Numbered from the stretch's first letter, positions 33,391-44,793 are shown. The stretch is DNA of 64,000 nucleotides from Puccinellia tenuiflora (GCA_012064385.1 QRDG01000240.1:975332-1039331); one strand, 5' to 3'. Notes: generated by a model from the sequence alone, not told the origin. Program-made: numbers and translations.

Positions 33391-35889
33391 CATTGGGGGA
33401 TTAAATTAACTGATTTGTATTAGTTTGAATAACCATATCAATATCAACAAAGATATCATTTCCCATATGAAAGTATCGTCCAATGGTTTTGATCCAAAAC
33501 CGGGGGCACCCATTTTTGCACAAGTCTCCACTACCTAGAGTATAATATGTACTAACTACCAGCCCATTTTTAGTTATTGTAGTTAACAATTCATACGGAT
33601 AACTCAAATATACATATCGTGCAACGAACATCATGCTAACATAAGCAAATCTTTTTTCCAAAAAGTTATTCTAACTAACAACTTAGTCACTTTGCTTTCT
33701 GATCTATGTATTCATACATTCTTATTACCAAAAGTCATACTCCATAAAGTACTAATTACCTAATTAAGTAACGCCACTATCACTAACTCCTTAAAGTTTG
33801 ACGTCATTTGTAGCACAACATCAACCAATCGTACATTGCGTCAGAATCAGCTTTCCACGTGATATGATTTTAAAACACATTGACCATAACTAATATATGG
33901 ATGGGGTTTGGACGGCAGATACATGCATCATGCATACACTTTGTTGCACGTACACGTTGTGACAAGAAAATGTTCTAATTAAATGTTACTCCGCTTTAGC
34001 ACTAAAGCATTAGCATTAAGCAAATGATATGCGTGTGAGATAGACATGAAGTGCCAAGTGGAGATACACTAGGAGTCCAGGAACTGATGTTGGATTGTTA
34101 GGGCATCATTTATTACTACCTCCGATCATAATTCACCCTAGTGTATCTGGTCTAGTTAAGCATATAAAGCTGACTTTTGTTAGATACACTCCGACTCATG
34201 CGAATTAGAGAAATGAAAAGAAAGTTCAATAAATTTTATAATTTTATTTAAATACCTCTTCTAGTTAAGCATATAAAGCTGACTTTTGGCTAAGAAGTTA
34301 AAAAAAACTATAACTAAAACTTAAATTTTGAACTAGTTAATGGCTATGATTAATAATTAACATATGAGATTTCACGGATTTCCTATACTATACCTATTTC
34401 CTTTTGCTACACTATCTCTGCTCTGTTAGCCCACTCAGCCCATTATAATTTAGAACTTGTTAAGAAGCGAGTTAGGTTGGCCCAACCTTTACATAACAAA
34501 CCAACAACTTGGTAGGGTTACTCACAAATCTTAAATATATTAAAATTTAGAACATGAAAATTGTATATGAGATTGCACAAAAATATTAATTCAAGAATTT
34601 ATTTTATATTTTGTTAATGATTCTCACACATAAAATGCACATCCTGTTAAAATGAACAATTTGCATGCGTATTGTGATATGTTCATTTGATAAATAAGTG
34701 ACAACACAAACATATGAAGTAAGAAACATATTTATTTATAAAATGCATAATATATGTTTCTTTATATATTTTTGATAAAATTATTTCCATTAGTTGGCAG
34801 TATCCATTGGATAAATACTCCAACATCTAGTTACTCCTAATATTATTTTTAGGTGTATTTGCTTATGACGGAAATTATGAATTGTTAGGTGCATTTCCTT
34901 TTTATCCCAGCAAATTCCAATAGACCCCTCTTGTCGAAGGATCATCAATTATCCCCATATAACTATTTTTCTAATCAACATTGCAGTTAAAGGTGGTCCC
35001 TCTCAGCTATCCTCAAATAGGTGATTGTCATTATGCACGAACAAACACACCTAATAAAATGAATATTGAGTCTTATATGTAATAATCTTAGGGTCTTCGG
35101 TTTTATTGTAGTTTGAACTAAGAATATCCATGGCTTGTTTTCAGATATTCAAACTGACATCATCTTTATTTTTAATATTAAAGTGAATTTTTAGTTTTGT
35201 TATAAGCATTGTTTTTGAAGTTTTTTTGTTGCTCCAACAACTCTATGAGTATGAATAGTTTGACATGAATTTGTTTTCATAAACTTGCCAACTAAATTAT
35301 TTGATGATGAAGTCAAGGGGCAAATAGCGTCGAATGTATGAGCAATTTATTGATAAATTTAATCTGATAGTAGTAAGCAAACAAGGTATGCAATTCAGTA
35401 GATGAGATAAATAAGGCATATCTTGATAGTACTACGATAATAATAACAATCACTAGAACTAGGGATAAGAGGGCGCCGTACAAAATAAACTTCAAAACAT
35501 TATTAATGCCGATAACAACATCATCAACATCATTTGCACTTAGTCGGTAGGGGCTGTTCTGGCGTCGTTCGCGGTGACATTGGTGAAATAGTCGAACGTG
35601 TCACAAACAGTCATGAAATGTGTTAGCTGAGAACATTATCACATATCTCCAATGCAAGATCTCGAGGTTCTTTTCTAGAAGCTTGATTTACAATGCACGC
35701 TGAGAAAAGGGATGGGTCTGAGCCTGGGTCAGCCTGTCCAAGAAACACGACACACATGGCGTCCTGTTTTTTGAACAAGGGGAGCACATGTAGTGAGCCT
35801 CTCATTTCACTCACCTAGTGGTTTGCCTTATAAAGAGGTTCAATTCTCTCCACACTAGTAATGTGAGACTAAACCTAGTCCCACCTCTT
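33391..35889. other. No gene seen; AT-rich with a 29-base direct repeat
   Basis: TCTAGTTAAGCATATAAAGC followed by TGACTTTTG occurs at 34151-34179 and again at 34260-34288. AGATACACTAGG (about 34072) and its inverse CCTAGTGTATCT (about 34137) lie nearby. Otherwise the stretch is AT-rich, with no recognisable ORF or element terminus. Confidence 0.45.
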
Positions 35890-36063
35890 GGAGGATGGTG
35901 CTTTTGCACCCGGGTGCACATGATCCAGCTATCTAGACCGCACAAACGACAAGAGGTCATGTGCAGACAACATGGATCAATGTGATAGCATGGTACAATC
36001 TCCATGCAATTATGTGGTCAAGATAACAGAAGCATGTGCACTCGGGTGCAACATTGAATTTCC
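35890..36063. mobile_element. Mutator-type MITE, copy 2, upstream of the peptide gene
   Basis: The inverted ends contain TTGCACCCGGGTGCACATG and its partner, with one mismatch, flanked by CCACCTCTT (35881-35889) and ACACCTCTT (36064-36072), eight of nine alike. Length is 174 bases. It lies about 290 bases upstream of the TATA box at 36352, so it is part of that gene's upstream region. Confidence 0.75.
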
Positions 36064-36351
36064 ACACCTCTTACGATGCATGATTGAGTTAAGTTTTCAA
36101 AAAAAATCAGCCTAAAGCCCGCCAATTTCCCATAAATAAGACTCACTTTTTTTTTCGGGAAATAGGACTCGATTTGGTATTACTGTACTAGAATATTGAA
36201 CATTAGTTCGTAGTTTCGTACTAGAGCCAACTAATTTTGACTACATCAACTTGGACAGCTTCACGATTTTTCTATACACCTTTAATTTCACTAACAAAAT
36301 TATCTCATTTGATCCACTTGCTCACTACTTTGCAAAGCTCCACTCACATCC

Positions 36352-36359
36352 TATAAATA
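36352..36359 (+). promoter_or_regulatory. TATA box of the small peptide gene
   Basis: TATAAATA lies 97 bases before the ATG at 36456 and is followed by a CA-rich, A-rich leader (ATCCAAACAATCAGCAGAG) typical of a plant transcription start and 5' UTR. A start of transcription near 36385 is inferred. Confidence 0.6.
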
Positions 36360-36455
36360 TGCCTCCAAGTTGCTCACATTCCATCCAAACAATCAGCAGA
36401 GACACAGTAACGCACTATATACGAAATCCATTACACACATTTCTCCCTCACCAAC

Positions 36456-36782
36456 ATGCTTGCAATTACATGCATGGCTTCTCCGCACACCACAATAGCG
36501 ATCTTCTTCATGGTTCTGTTAGCATCATCATCGTGCCTTTCACAGGCTAGGATGATGCCAAGCGGCTCTTCACAAGTGCATGATCGGAAGAGTAATTTTC
36601 TCTTCACAGCTACTTCTACCGGTGGTGGTGGTGCATCTCCTCAAGAGTTTCCACAAAGAATAGCATCGCCGCCACCGCCGGTGGCCAGGACGGCGACCAG
36701 GATCGTCAAACGTTCGTGGAGCGGAGGCTGGTCGACGACGCAGGGATCTGTGCCCAGCCCCGGCATCGGCCACCATGCATAG
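36456..36782 (+). CDS. Secreted peptide-hormone precursor, PIP/CEP-like C-terminal motif
   Basis: A 108-codon ORF with a hydrophobic N-terminus (TIAIFFMVLLASSSCLSQA, residues 12-31) that reads as a signal peptide with likely cleavage after SQA. A variable Ser/Gly/Pro-rich middle follows, then a Lys-Arg pair (85-86), then a short C-terminal block containing GSVPSPGIGHHA. This layout is that of precursors for processed signalling peptides. The C-terminal PSPGIGH resembles PIP/PIPL peptides (SGPSxGxGH) and CEP peptides (SPGIGH). Receptors in those families are leucine-rich-repeat kinases at the cell surface; none can be assigned here. An in-frame ATG six codons in (36474) could be the true start. 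No intron is needed, and no damage is seen. Family level is an inference from a short motif. Confidence 0.72.
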   Translation: MLAITCMASPHTTIAIFFMVLLASSSCLSQARMMPSGSSQVHDRKSNFLFTATSTGGGGASPQEFPQRIASPPPPVARTATRIVKRSWSGGWSTTQGSVPSPGIGHHA

Positions 36783-36982
36783 ATGCGAATACCATGCGTA
36801 TATACACTTGTATATATATCAGTATATGCTGTATATGTCAGCAATTGATACGCAAGTGAAACTAGCTAGCTTACACATACGAAGGTACCTGATTATGTAA
36901 GCTTGGTTATCATGGTGCACAGATATGTTCTTTCTGGTCGATCATAGACTTGGACATACATTTATGTCATACGTGTAATAAG

Positions 36983-38981
36983 AAAGTTACCGGTTGCTAT
37001 GCTTGCTAATGCTGCGTTCTTGTACAAGCTTCTTTTACTGGTTGATCTATGTTTCGACCATGTGTGTTCCTTAAATTCTAACCCGCGAGACGATAACTCT
37101 GAAATAATAAAATAAAGAGGTCATATGCATCATTTTGACACAGAGGCAATAAGTTTCTATCCTGCAGTATGCAGATGACACAATAATTTTCATGGAACAT
37201 GATTTGGAAAAGGCACTTAACATGAAGCTTATTCTGTGCATATTTGAACAATTATCGGGGCTGAAAATAAATTTCCACAAGAGTGAAATTTATTGTTTCG
37301 GCAAGGCTAAGGAGGCGGAGAGTGAATACACACAGTTATTTGGGTGCGAGTTGGGGTCTTTGCCTTTCACCTATTTAGGTATTCCAATCCATTTCCGCAA
37401 GCTTAGGAACAGCGATTGGAAAGTAGTAGAAGATAGATTTGAGAAGAAACTTAGCAGTTGGATAGGGAAATTGTTATCGTATGGTGACCGACTAATTTTG
37501 ATAAATTCGGTGCTCACAAGTCTTCCAATGTTTATGCTGTCGTTTCTTGAGATTCCGAAAGGGGTTCGCAAGAGACTTGATATGATTAGATCTAAATTCT
37601 TTTGGCAAAGTGATGGACACAAAAAGAAATATAGATTAACAAAATGGGAAATCATGTGCCGACCAAAAGATCAAGGGGGGCTTGGCATTGAAGTGTTAGA
37701 GTTAAAAAATAGATGTTTGCTTAGTAAATGGTTGTTCAAACTTCTAAATGAGGAAGGTGTGTGGCAAGAATTAATTAATAACAAGTACTTGCAATCGAGA
37801 AGTTTGTCACAAGTGACGGCTAGACCTTTTGATTCGCCTTTTTGGAAAGGTCTTATGAAAGTAAAGGATGATTTTTTTAGGAGAGGAAATTTTATAACAG
37901 GGGACGGTTTGAATACAAGATTTTGGGAGGATACTTGTCTAGGAGATTCTCCTCTTGCACATCAATATCCGACGTTATTTAATATCGTTCATCGAAAACA
38001 AGTTTCGGTGGCTGAAACTTTAACGGGTACTTCGGTGAATATTTCGTTCCGTAGATCATTAACTGGGGATAAATGGGATAAGTGGTTGCATCTAGTCAAT
38101 AGATTGATGGATATAAACCTCACAAACACTCAAGATCAATTTGTTTGGGGCTTAACATCTTCCGGTCTATTTACAGTCAAGTCTATGTATTTAGACCTTC
38201 TAAACGGGCACACAAAATATTTACGCAAGTACATTTGGAAAATGAAGGTTCCACTTAAAATCAAGATATTCATGTGGTTCCTGCATAGAAAGGTAATTCT
38301 AACTAAGGATAACCTAGCAAGAAGAAATTGGACTGGGAATCAAAGGTGTTGTTTTTGTGACAAGGACGAAACAATTCAACACTTGTTTTTTGAATGTCCT
38401 CTTGCAAAAATTATTTGGCGAATAGTGCATATGTCCTTTAGTCTATCACCACCTAAAAATATTAATAACCTGTTTGGGAATTGGCTCAAGGGTATTCCCA
38501 AAGGAAATCTAAAACAAATCAGAGTGGGTGTGTGTGCTGTGATTTGGGCGATATGGAATGTTCGTAATGATCATGTATTTAATAAGCCAAAACAAACATC
38601 TTTTTTGCAGGTGGTTTCTTTGGTTACTCATTGGATCCGTACGTGGTCTTATCTCCAACAGTGGAGCATCGCAGTGCCATGGATTCTGGGTGCAACACAC
38701 TGGAGATGGTCGCCAAGGCTTTATACAGCCAGTGCGGTTGGCGGCTGCATAACCGGCTAGATTTTTGATGTGTAATAGGTTGTTCAGATGGTTGATTCAT
38801 GTATCGACCCTCTGTGATCCATGAGATGTAATGACTTGTGTACGTTTGGACGAACGTTTTAAATAAATTAATAAAGGCCATATGCATCATTTTGATGCAG
38901 AGGCCGGGGTCAGCCCCATTTCGAAAAAAAATTGACACAGAGGCTGGGGTCACCCTCATTTTGAAAAAAAAAAGTTACCGG
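36983..38981 (+). mobile_element. 5'-truncated LINE insertion with 11-base TSD
   Basis: AAAGTTACCGG flanks the insertion at 36983-36993 and 38971-38981. The 3' end has AATAAATTAATAAAGG and a tail repeated twice: GATGCAGAGGCCGGGGTCAG then an A run, and GACACAGAGGCTGGGGTCAC then an A run. The left part (about 37025-37146) is not RT coding. It resembles the 3' UTR and tail of the same family (GGTTGAT, CATATGCATCATTTTGACAC), so a tail sits in front of the coding part. The insertion begins about 200 bases after the stop codon of the peptide gene. Confidence 0.8.
37153..38760 (+). CDS. LINE ORF2 C-terminal half: reverse transcriptase from the YADD box plus zf-RVT
   Basis: Coding is open from the catalytic box SILQYADDTIIF (about 37156-37191) to the stop at 38760. 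RT palm and thumb follow (SGLKINFHKSE, YLGIPIHFRKL, SYGDRLILINSVLTSLPM, WQSDGHKKKYRLTKW). The zf-RVT domain is at about 38130-38420 (VPLKIKIFMWFLHRKVILTK, CCFCDKDETIQHLFFECP). RT and endonuclease upstream parts are missing, so the protein could not work alone. An ATG at 37192 gives 522 residues, but this is an accident of truncation rather than the natural start. The absence of stops over 1.6 kb suggests a recent copy. It is the intact relative of the pseudogene at 27060-29345. Confidence 0.88.
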   Translation, partial: VSILQYADDTIIFMEHDLEKALNMKLILCIFEQLSGLKINFHKSEIYCFGKAKEAESEYTQLFGCELGSLPFTYLGIPIHFRKLRNSDWKVVEDRFEKKLSSWIGKLLSYGDRLILINSVLTSLPMFMLSFLEIPKGVRKRLDMIRSKFFWQSDGHKKKYRLTKWEIMCRPKDQGGLGIEVLELKNRCLLSKWLFKLLNEEGVWQELINNKYLQSRSLSQVTARPFDSPFWKGLMKVKDDFFRRGNFITGDGLNTRFWEDTCLGDSPLAHQYPTLFNIVHRKQVSVAETLTGTSVNISFRRSLTGDKWDKWLHLVNRLMDINLTNTQDQFVWGLTSSGLFTVKSMYLDLLNGHTKYLRKYIWKMKVPLKIKIFMWFLHRKVILTKDNLARRNWTGNQRCCFCDKDETIQHLFFECPLAKIIWRIVHMSFSLSPPKNINNLFGNWLKGIPKGNLKQIRVGVCAVIWAIWNVRNDHVFNKPKQTSFLQVVSLVTHWIRTWSYLQQWSIAVPWILGATHWRWSPRLYTASAVGGCITG

Positions 38982-41082
38982 AGCAAGGATTACCCGATGT
39001 TAACCACTCTGTAGTATGCATTTGCTTTTAATAAAGCGGTCAACCTTGACTTTTAGGCGGTTCAATAAATTTTTAGTTTTATATCTTAACATAGAAGAAG
39101 CATAGGCCGGAAGGAGTAATAAGCTCCTAGGAGTATTATGCAACGTGGAACCTGACATGTGGGACCCGGTTTCTATAAACACGGACTAGATCACGAGATT
39201 TGGAACCCAAAGGGATATGGTTTTCTAAAAAAAATCATTTATGTGTGATTTGTAAAACTATGGCTCAATAATTGTGCTTTTGTGAAATTTGCTATTTACA
39301 AAAGTACAACTACCTAATGCTTTTAGGATAAGAATCAACGACTGACCGTTGACTTGTAAATAGGAGTTTATCGGTCAAACTTTGAAATTAAAATGGATAA
39401 TCCCTTGACAAATATAAAATGGACAATCCCTTCACAAATATACGTACGCACGTAAAAGTCTGTACTCAACAGAATTGTTTGGGAGAGCAGTGTAATATCT
39501 CAAGCATCATTTATTCGGTTATGGGTGCGTTTATATTCTTGCTATTCTTAATTTGCTTATATGCCGCCGGATCCATTTTTGGCGGTTTAGCTAAGATTTG
39601 TCAACACTGGAAAGGACCTTAATTTCTCTCTCCTATGGCCTGCATGCGTGGCAAGCACTATATATGTCGCCGCCATGCAAAAGCACTGGAAATGGCTGGT
39701 GCTGCACAGCCAAACATGCACATGTTCCATGTCCGTTGAGGCGCACGCGCTTACAAAACTTTACATGTTGCGTATGCGAAATTTGAGTGCTTGCTTGGTA
39801 ACGAGACGGTGCCGGCCGGCGAGGCGGCGCCCCACTGCCACCGGCCGCGGGCAGAAGAAGATGTCGGCGGACGGTTACCAAAGCCTCCAAGGGTGGGTCC
39901 AGGATGACGACCAGGAATCTCTAGGTCCAGGAGACAAGGGCGGTGGGGAAAACATTCCCACAGACCCTCTTTTTGGATTCTTTTTTATTCTGAAACCGTT
40001 TGTTTTTAGTAAGCATTCTGTTTATTTTTTATTTTTTGAGTAACACGGTACAGACACATACACACCATATCATTCGTATTAGCATCTCCCTATTGATAAA
40101 CGACACATACCACTGAAATAATAGGGATGATTTGATTTTAAATTTAATCCGGCTTAATGCGAGCACTCATTCCTAGTCAGAAAATTAAATTTGGGTGGTT
40201 TGGAGTAAGAGGCATTAGCATGTCCAGCTACAAATTAATAAAACCCGTCAAGGTCACAGGTTCATTGCAGACTGCTGGTGAAATTTTCATGTTCTACAGA
40301 AAAAAATATCTGCACATATAATTTTCTTAGTATTGCACTTTGTTAGTATGTCAACAGAAAAAAAAAAGGAAAAATACTTAATCTCTATGCACCATAGGTT
40401 TGGTGGTTACTTGGTGTTTGTACCCTCGGTCCATGAGAGTAGTCATGGGGTTTGATGTCCCACGTCATGTCAAAGTGAATTACCAGAAGTGACATATTTG
40501 CCAATAGCAATACACTAATGGTGACATCATCAATAATCTTGATACCCTGCAACTGTAATATTCAAGTAGACACTTTGTGAGCATGGTCGTGAGGTCGTAT
40601 ATCTATTTGGGTGTACCCCTACGACGGTCTCATGCTCCTTAAAAGAAGTGCTTAAGTTTTATAACCTACATCATAAAGGCGAGTTATAGTTGTATTCGAT
40701 GAATGAATGTTCAAATACAATTTGCACTATGTATGACGTTTAGAATATTGCTTGATCTACCTAGCTTCTAACCCAAAAGCACTATAGTTGTGAAAAATGC
40801 TTTTGAATGCAGAATTCATATATGCTTTTATAGCACTTGACTCACATTTTATCCTTTGATTGCTAGCATTCACAGGTTCAAGAAATTATGTGAAATTGAG
40901 AGTACATCTTTCTTGTATGTGTAGTTAAATTGTGTCGCCTCGGTTATCTACCAATTTCTTTTGTTGTCCTAATTTCAAATTAGAAAAAAACACACTTGAG
41001 TTTAATACTATAAGATTTTGGTGTGTGCTTTGACACGAATACAAGTGTTATGATTGATGACATGTAGATAGAGTTCAACATG
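38982..41082. other. No supported gene
   Basis: Two short plus-strand ORFs were considered. One at 39419-39622 (67 codons) has a hydrophobic span IFLLFLICLYAAGSIFGGLA. One at 39648-40043 has no recognisable content. Neither has supporting signals. The rest is AT-rich, with no termini or repeats fixed. Confidence 0.4.
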
Positions 41083-41084
41083 TA

Positions 41085-41291
41085 CTCCCTCCGTCCTAGT
41101 TTATAGGACTCAATAGGCAAATATCTTGGCCCAAGGTGGTTTTTTATTGGGGCTCAGTTCTTCCATGCATTGGTGGAGAGAGTAACCATCCAATAACTGA
41201 AGGGGAATTAATGCAAATGGGTCTTAGAGATGGGGGGATTTTGGGACTGCATGGTTTTGGAGATGGGTCTTATAATCTAGGACAGAGGGAG
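41085..41291. mobile_element. Stowaway MITE, 207 bases
   Basis: Ends CTCCCTCCGTCCTAG and CTAGGACAGAGGGAG are inverted with one mismatch. TA flanks both sides (41083-41084 and 41292-41293). Non-coding interior. Confidence 0.92.
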
Positions 41292-41293
41292 TA

Positions 41294-41922
41294 TACAGCA
41301 CCATGATCACATAAATAAGGAATTTACAAGAAAAAAGGTAAATGCTAAGCTCGTGAATGTATTAGTGAAACTGAATAAATCTGAAATAAGAGAAATGTAA
41401 TTAAAGGCACCAAAGTTTAAGATATAGTCATAAATTTGATTGAATATTTTTTTTAAATAGCCATTTGATTTTTTGTTGAAATTATAAAAAAAGAGTGGTT
41501 TTAACAAAATTCTCATCTACTTTGAGAGAACCTAGGAATTGATGAAAACTCACAAATAAATTACGAACATTCTTGAAAAAATTAACTTATTTGGAGATTT
41601 TGCATGGTTATTCTGTTCTTTAGTTTTGGTGTACATCCACCTTTTTTCACAATACTTTGGATTTGTTTTTGTTCTTCCAATTTTTATCAGCACCTTCAAA
41701 ATTTTCATGGATATTTTGACATTTTTCTCGAAGACATGCATCTATCTAGTTTTTTAATGGAACAATAGTGACTTCTTTAGTTTCATGTTCGTTTCTCTTC
41801 ATTTTTCATATTCTGAGAATGGGGATACAGAGCACATACTGCCATGTCATTGGTTATATGGCTTTGACTTGGTCAAGGATTAAATGTATTTGATTAGGAA
41901 CTTAACTCCCTCAAGAAAAATA
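41294..41922. other. No gene seen
   Basis: AT-rich sequence between a Stowaway and a Mutator-type MITE. Short minus-strand ORFs here are Lys/Asn-rich products of AT-rich DNA. Confidence 0.5.
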
Positions 41923-41933
41923 GGTGTAAATAT

Positions 41934-42308
41934 GAGGGAGGCGTTTTGGCTCCCAAGCTCACATGCTCCTGGCTAATAAAAAAATAAAAAAAATAGTTAG
42001 ACATTTCACAAATTTCTGAAACTTTTTGTCAACGAACATATGTGGAAATTTTTGTGATGAAATGACATCTGTGATGTCCTATACAAAAAATCAGTGCTCT
42101 AAAAAACATTATCCGAAAACCCATTTCGGTCACTGATTTTGTTATTTTTGCACAGACCACTAAAAATATCATGTCATCATGAACTTTTTCACCGTGTCTA
42201 TATTTTGTATATGTTTGCTGACAATGGTTTTCGGAATATTTTGAATTTCTTACTATTTTTTCTAAATCGAACAGGAGCATGTGGGCTCGGGAGCTATTGT
42301 GTATTTCT
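41934..42308. mobile_element. Mutator-type MITE, copy 3 (TSD about GGTGTAAATAT)
   Basis: Inverted ends share GCTCCCAAGCTCACATGCTC against GCTCCCGAGCCCACATGCTC. GGTGTAAATAT flanks the block at 41923-41933 and 42309-42319, so a nine-base duplication with two extra chance matches is likely. Length is about 375 bases. The interior is AT-rich. Confidence 0.78.
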
Positions 42309-42394
42309 GGTGTAAATATTCTATAATATGATTTTTTTATGTTCACCTTATGACAGGAAGGGCATGGGTATACCGTTCATAATTATTAATAATT

Positions 42395-42662
42395 CGAAAT
42401 GGAGGCAAAAGTTTTGCCTCATTTCATAAACTAATCAGAAGTTTACAATAGGTTACAAACAAGCAAAAAGCTCGAAACAAAAGACTACTCTCGCGGCATT
42501 AACGAACCCAAATAGTTAGCCCTGACGTCAGCCCAAAGAGAAACGGTATCTTTATTATGTAGGATTACAACGGATTGCATGGTAGAAGTGTCCTGGAAGA
42601 CCCTCAAATTATGTTGATTCTGAATTTCCCATGACATAAGCATTGCAAAGTAGGAAATCTAA
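42395..42662 (-). pseudogene. LINE 3' fragment (end of zf-RVT ORF plus tail)
   Basis: On the minus strand, FAMLMSWEIQNQHNLRVFQD and SLWADVRANYLGSLMPRE are recognisable as the last part of a grass LINE ORF2. They are followed by a tail containing ATGAGGCAAAACTTTTGCCT CC near 42420-42400. Strongly 5' truncated. The target duplication was not found. Confidence 0.7.
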
Positions 42663-42928
42663 TCAGAAGCAGCTTCTGGTTAGTTTAACGCGACGCGCGA
42701 CGTGGGCCGTCTGATCGCAGGCAGATGGACCAGATCGACGCGGAATGGTCACGTGCACGTCATGCACGTCGCGCTCGTTGGTTTTCCTCCCTTCGGTCAC
42801 TGGCATGCGGGCCCTAGCTTTTTGTGTGTCCCACCCATCAGCGAGTGCATTCTTGGCAGTGTTCTGGAAAATTTCGGGAACCACGCCACCGCTCTCTTCC
42901 TCCTCTCCCCTTCCACCGCTCTCTTCGT

Positions 42929-43366
42929 CCTCTCTCCCCGTGGCGACCAGGAGGCGATTTCGCCGGCGAACTCTGCCTCCGGCGTTTTTCCTCGAATCGC
43001 CACCGCGAGCGCGTGTACGGGCGGTGAGTGACCCTTATCCTCCCCTTTTTTCGTCCTGATTTGGCTCAATAAGCCACTTCCTCTCTCCCCCGCGGTAACC
43101 TGGCGGAGTTTTTCCGGTGAGGGCGTCTTCTCCGTCCGTATTTAGGGTTCTGCCGCCGCGAGCGCGTGCACAGGGGATGAGCGACCCTCATCCTTACCAT
43201 GCCGTTGCTAATTAGTGCATAGCTCCTTCCTCTCTCCCCGCGGCCACCGGGCAGAGATTTTCCTGTGAGGGCATCTTATCGGTACGTATTTGTCGTTTCG
43301 CCGCCGCGAGCGCGTGCATGGGGGATGAGCGACCCTCATCGATGCCACGCCGTTGCTAATTAGTGC
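42929..43366. repeat. Three tandem copies of a roughly 150-base GC-rich unit in the 5' leader
   Basis: Units start CCTCTCTCCCCG near 42929, 43080 and 43229. Each contains CCGCGAGCGCGTG and a GATGAGCGACCCTCATC-like segment; the last two end CCGTTGCTAATTAGTGC. A second pair follows: TTTGAACTCGAGTTAG near 43390 and again near 43521. They precede the first coding exon of the Ulp1-like gene and probably belong to its 5' UTR and first intron. Confidence 0.8.
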
Positions 43367-44430
43367 AGCACTTTTTTGCTATTTTATTTGATTTTGAACT
43401 CGAGTTAGGTGTTAGGGATGCATGTTGTGCGACTCCGTGAGATTCTTAACTATGAGCTTGTGCGCCGAAATGTACCTATCCCCGCGGCAACACTTTGAGG
43501 CATCACTGTTGTTGCTAATTATTTTGATTTTGAACTCGAGTTAGTTGTTAGGGATTCATGTTGTGCGAATCAGTTGTATTTTTAACTGTGAACATGTGCG
43601 CGTAACACTTGATGATTCGGTCTGCTCATTTAATCCGGTAGTTTGTGTGGTTATAGTTTTGTGTGTTTATTTTCAGTGATTATGACAAGGGGCAGTTGTC
43701 CATGTAGATATAGATGTGGTTGAGTTTTTTGTCTGTTTTTTTTTGTTTTGCTTTCAAAAAATTTATGTTGATTTTTGTTTCACATGTTTTATATAGATGT
43801 TTGTCTCACACTTACTAACTTATATGATTTTTAGGTGTTTCAATGGGGAGGAAACGGAAGGCTGATGACGTACCTATAGAGGAGTGTGAAGATTATGATG
43901 TAAAACCGAGGCGAAACAGGGCATCTCCAAAGGGGGTTGTCATTCTGTGTGAGGATATGTCTGTTGATCAGAAAGCAGCCGTGGTTAACATGGAGTTGGA
44001 CAGCATGTTTGACATCAAGTTCCCTGTTCTACACAATCCACTAATTGCCTGGTTTTCTGGAACATATGATTCGGGCAGTCATGAATTTGTTTTACCAGGG
44101 CGTGGAAGGATACCGTTGACTGATCAATCAGTTTTCCGTAGTCTTGGACTACCTATGGGCCCTGATCCTGTTGTGTATGCTGTCACTACTGAAATAGAGG
44201 CTAGGCTTGGTCCTTCACTTTTCCCCGAAGATGGTAGCAAGATGGTAGCACGCCCAAAATCACTCGAGTATTTGAGATTTTAAAAGACATGACAGCTTGT
44301 GATACTGCGTTCAAGCAAGTGTTTGTGATGTACATTATGTGTACTATCTTACGCCCTACAACCAGCAACAGAGTGAGCAACAGGTGCTACTATGTTATGG
44401 TGAGTGTTTCTGTCCTCGATTTTTCTCCTT

Positions 44431-44793
44431 GTAGCATGGTAACCTTTTAGTCTGCCTGCATGTGGTAATTTGTATTCTTTTTAGTTGGTAACTTTATCTA
44501 TTGTAGCATGGTAACTTAGTCTGCCTACTTGTGGTAATTTGTATTCTGTCCAGTTGGTAACTTTATCTTTTGTAGCATGGTAACTTATTCTGCCTACAGA
44601 TGGTAACTTGTATTCTTTTCAGTTTAGTAACTTTTTATCTCTTGTAGCATGGTAACTTAGTCTTCCTCATGTGGTAACTTGTATTCTTTCCAGTTGATAA
44701 TTTTATCTCTTGTAGCATGGTAACTTAGTCTTCCTCACGTGGTAACTTATATTCTTTCCAGTTGGTAAATTTATCTCTTGTAGCATGGTAACT
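44431..44793. repeat. Intron 1 array: about 70-base unit carrying GGTAACTT motifs
   Basis: GTAGCATGGTAAC recurs at 44431, 44503, 44572, 44644, 44712 and 44780 (spacing 68-72). Each unit holds three GGTAAYTT-type motifs, in GCATGGTAAC, GTGGTAACTTGTAT and AGTTGGTAACTTTATC. The whole array lies within intron 1 of the Ulp1-like gene. Confidence 0.9.

Noticed and set aside
39648..40043. 131-codon plus-strand ORF
   Set aside because: No domain, no promoter signal and unusual composition; a GC-rich chance frame.
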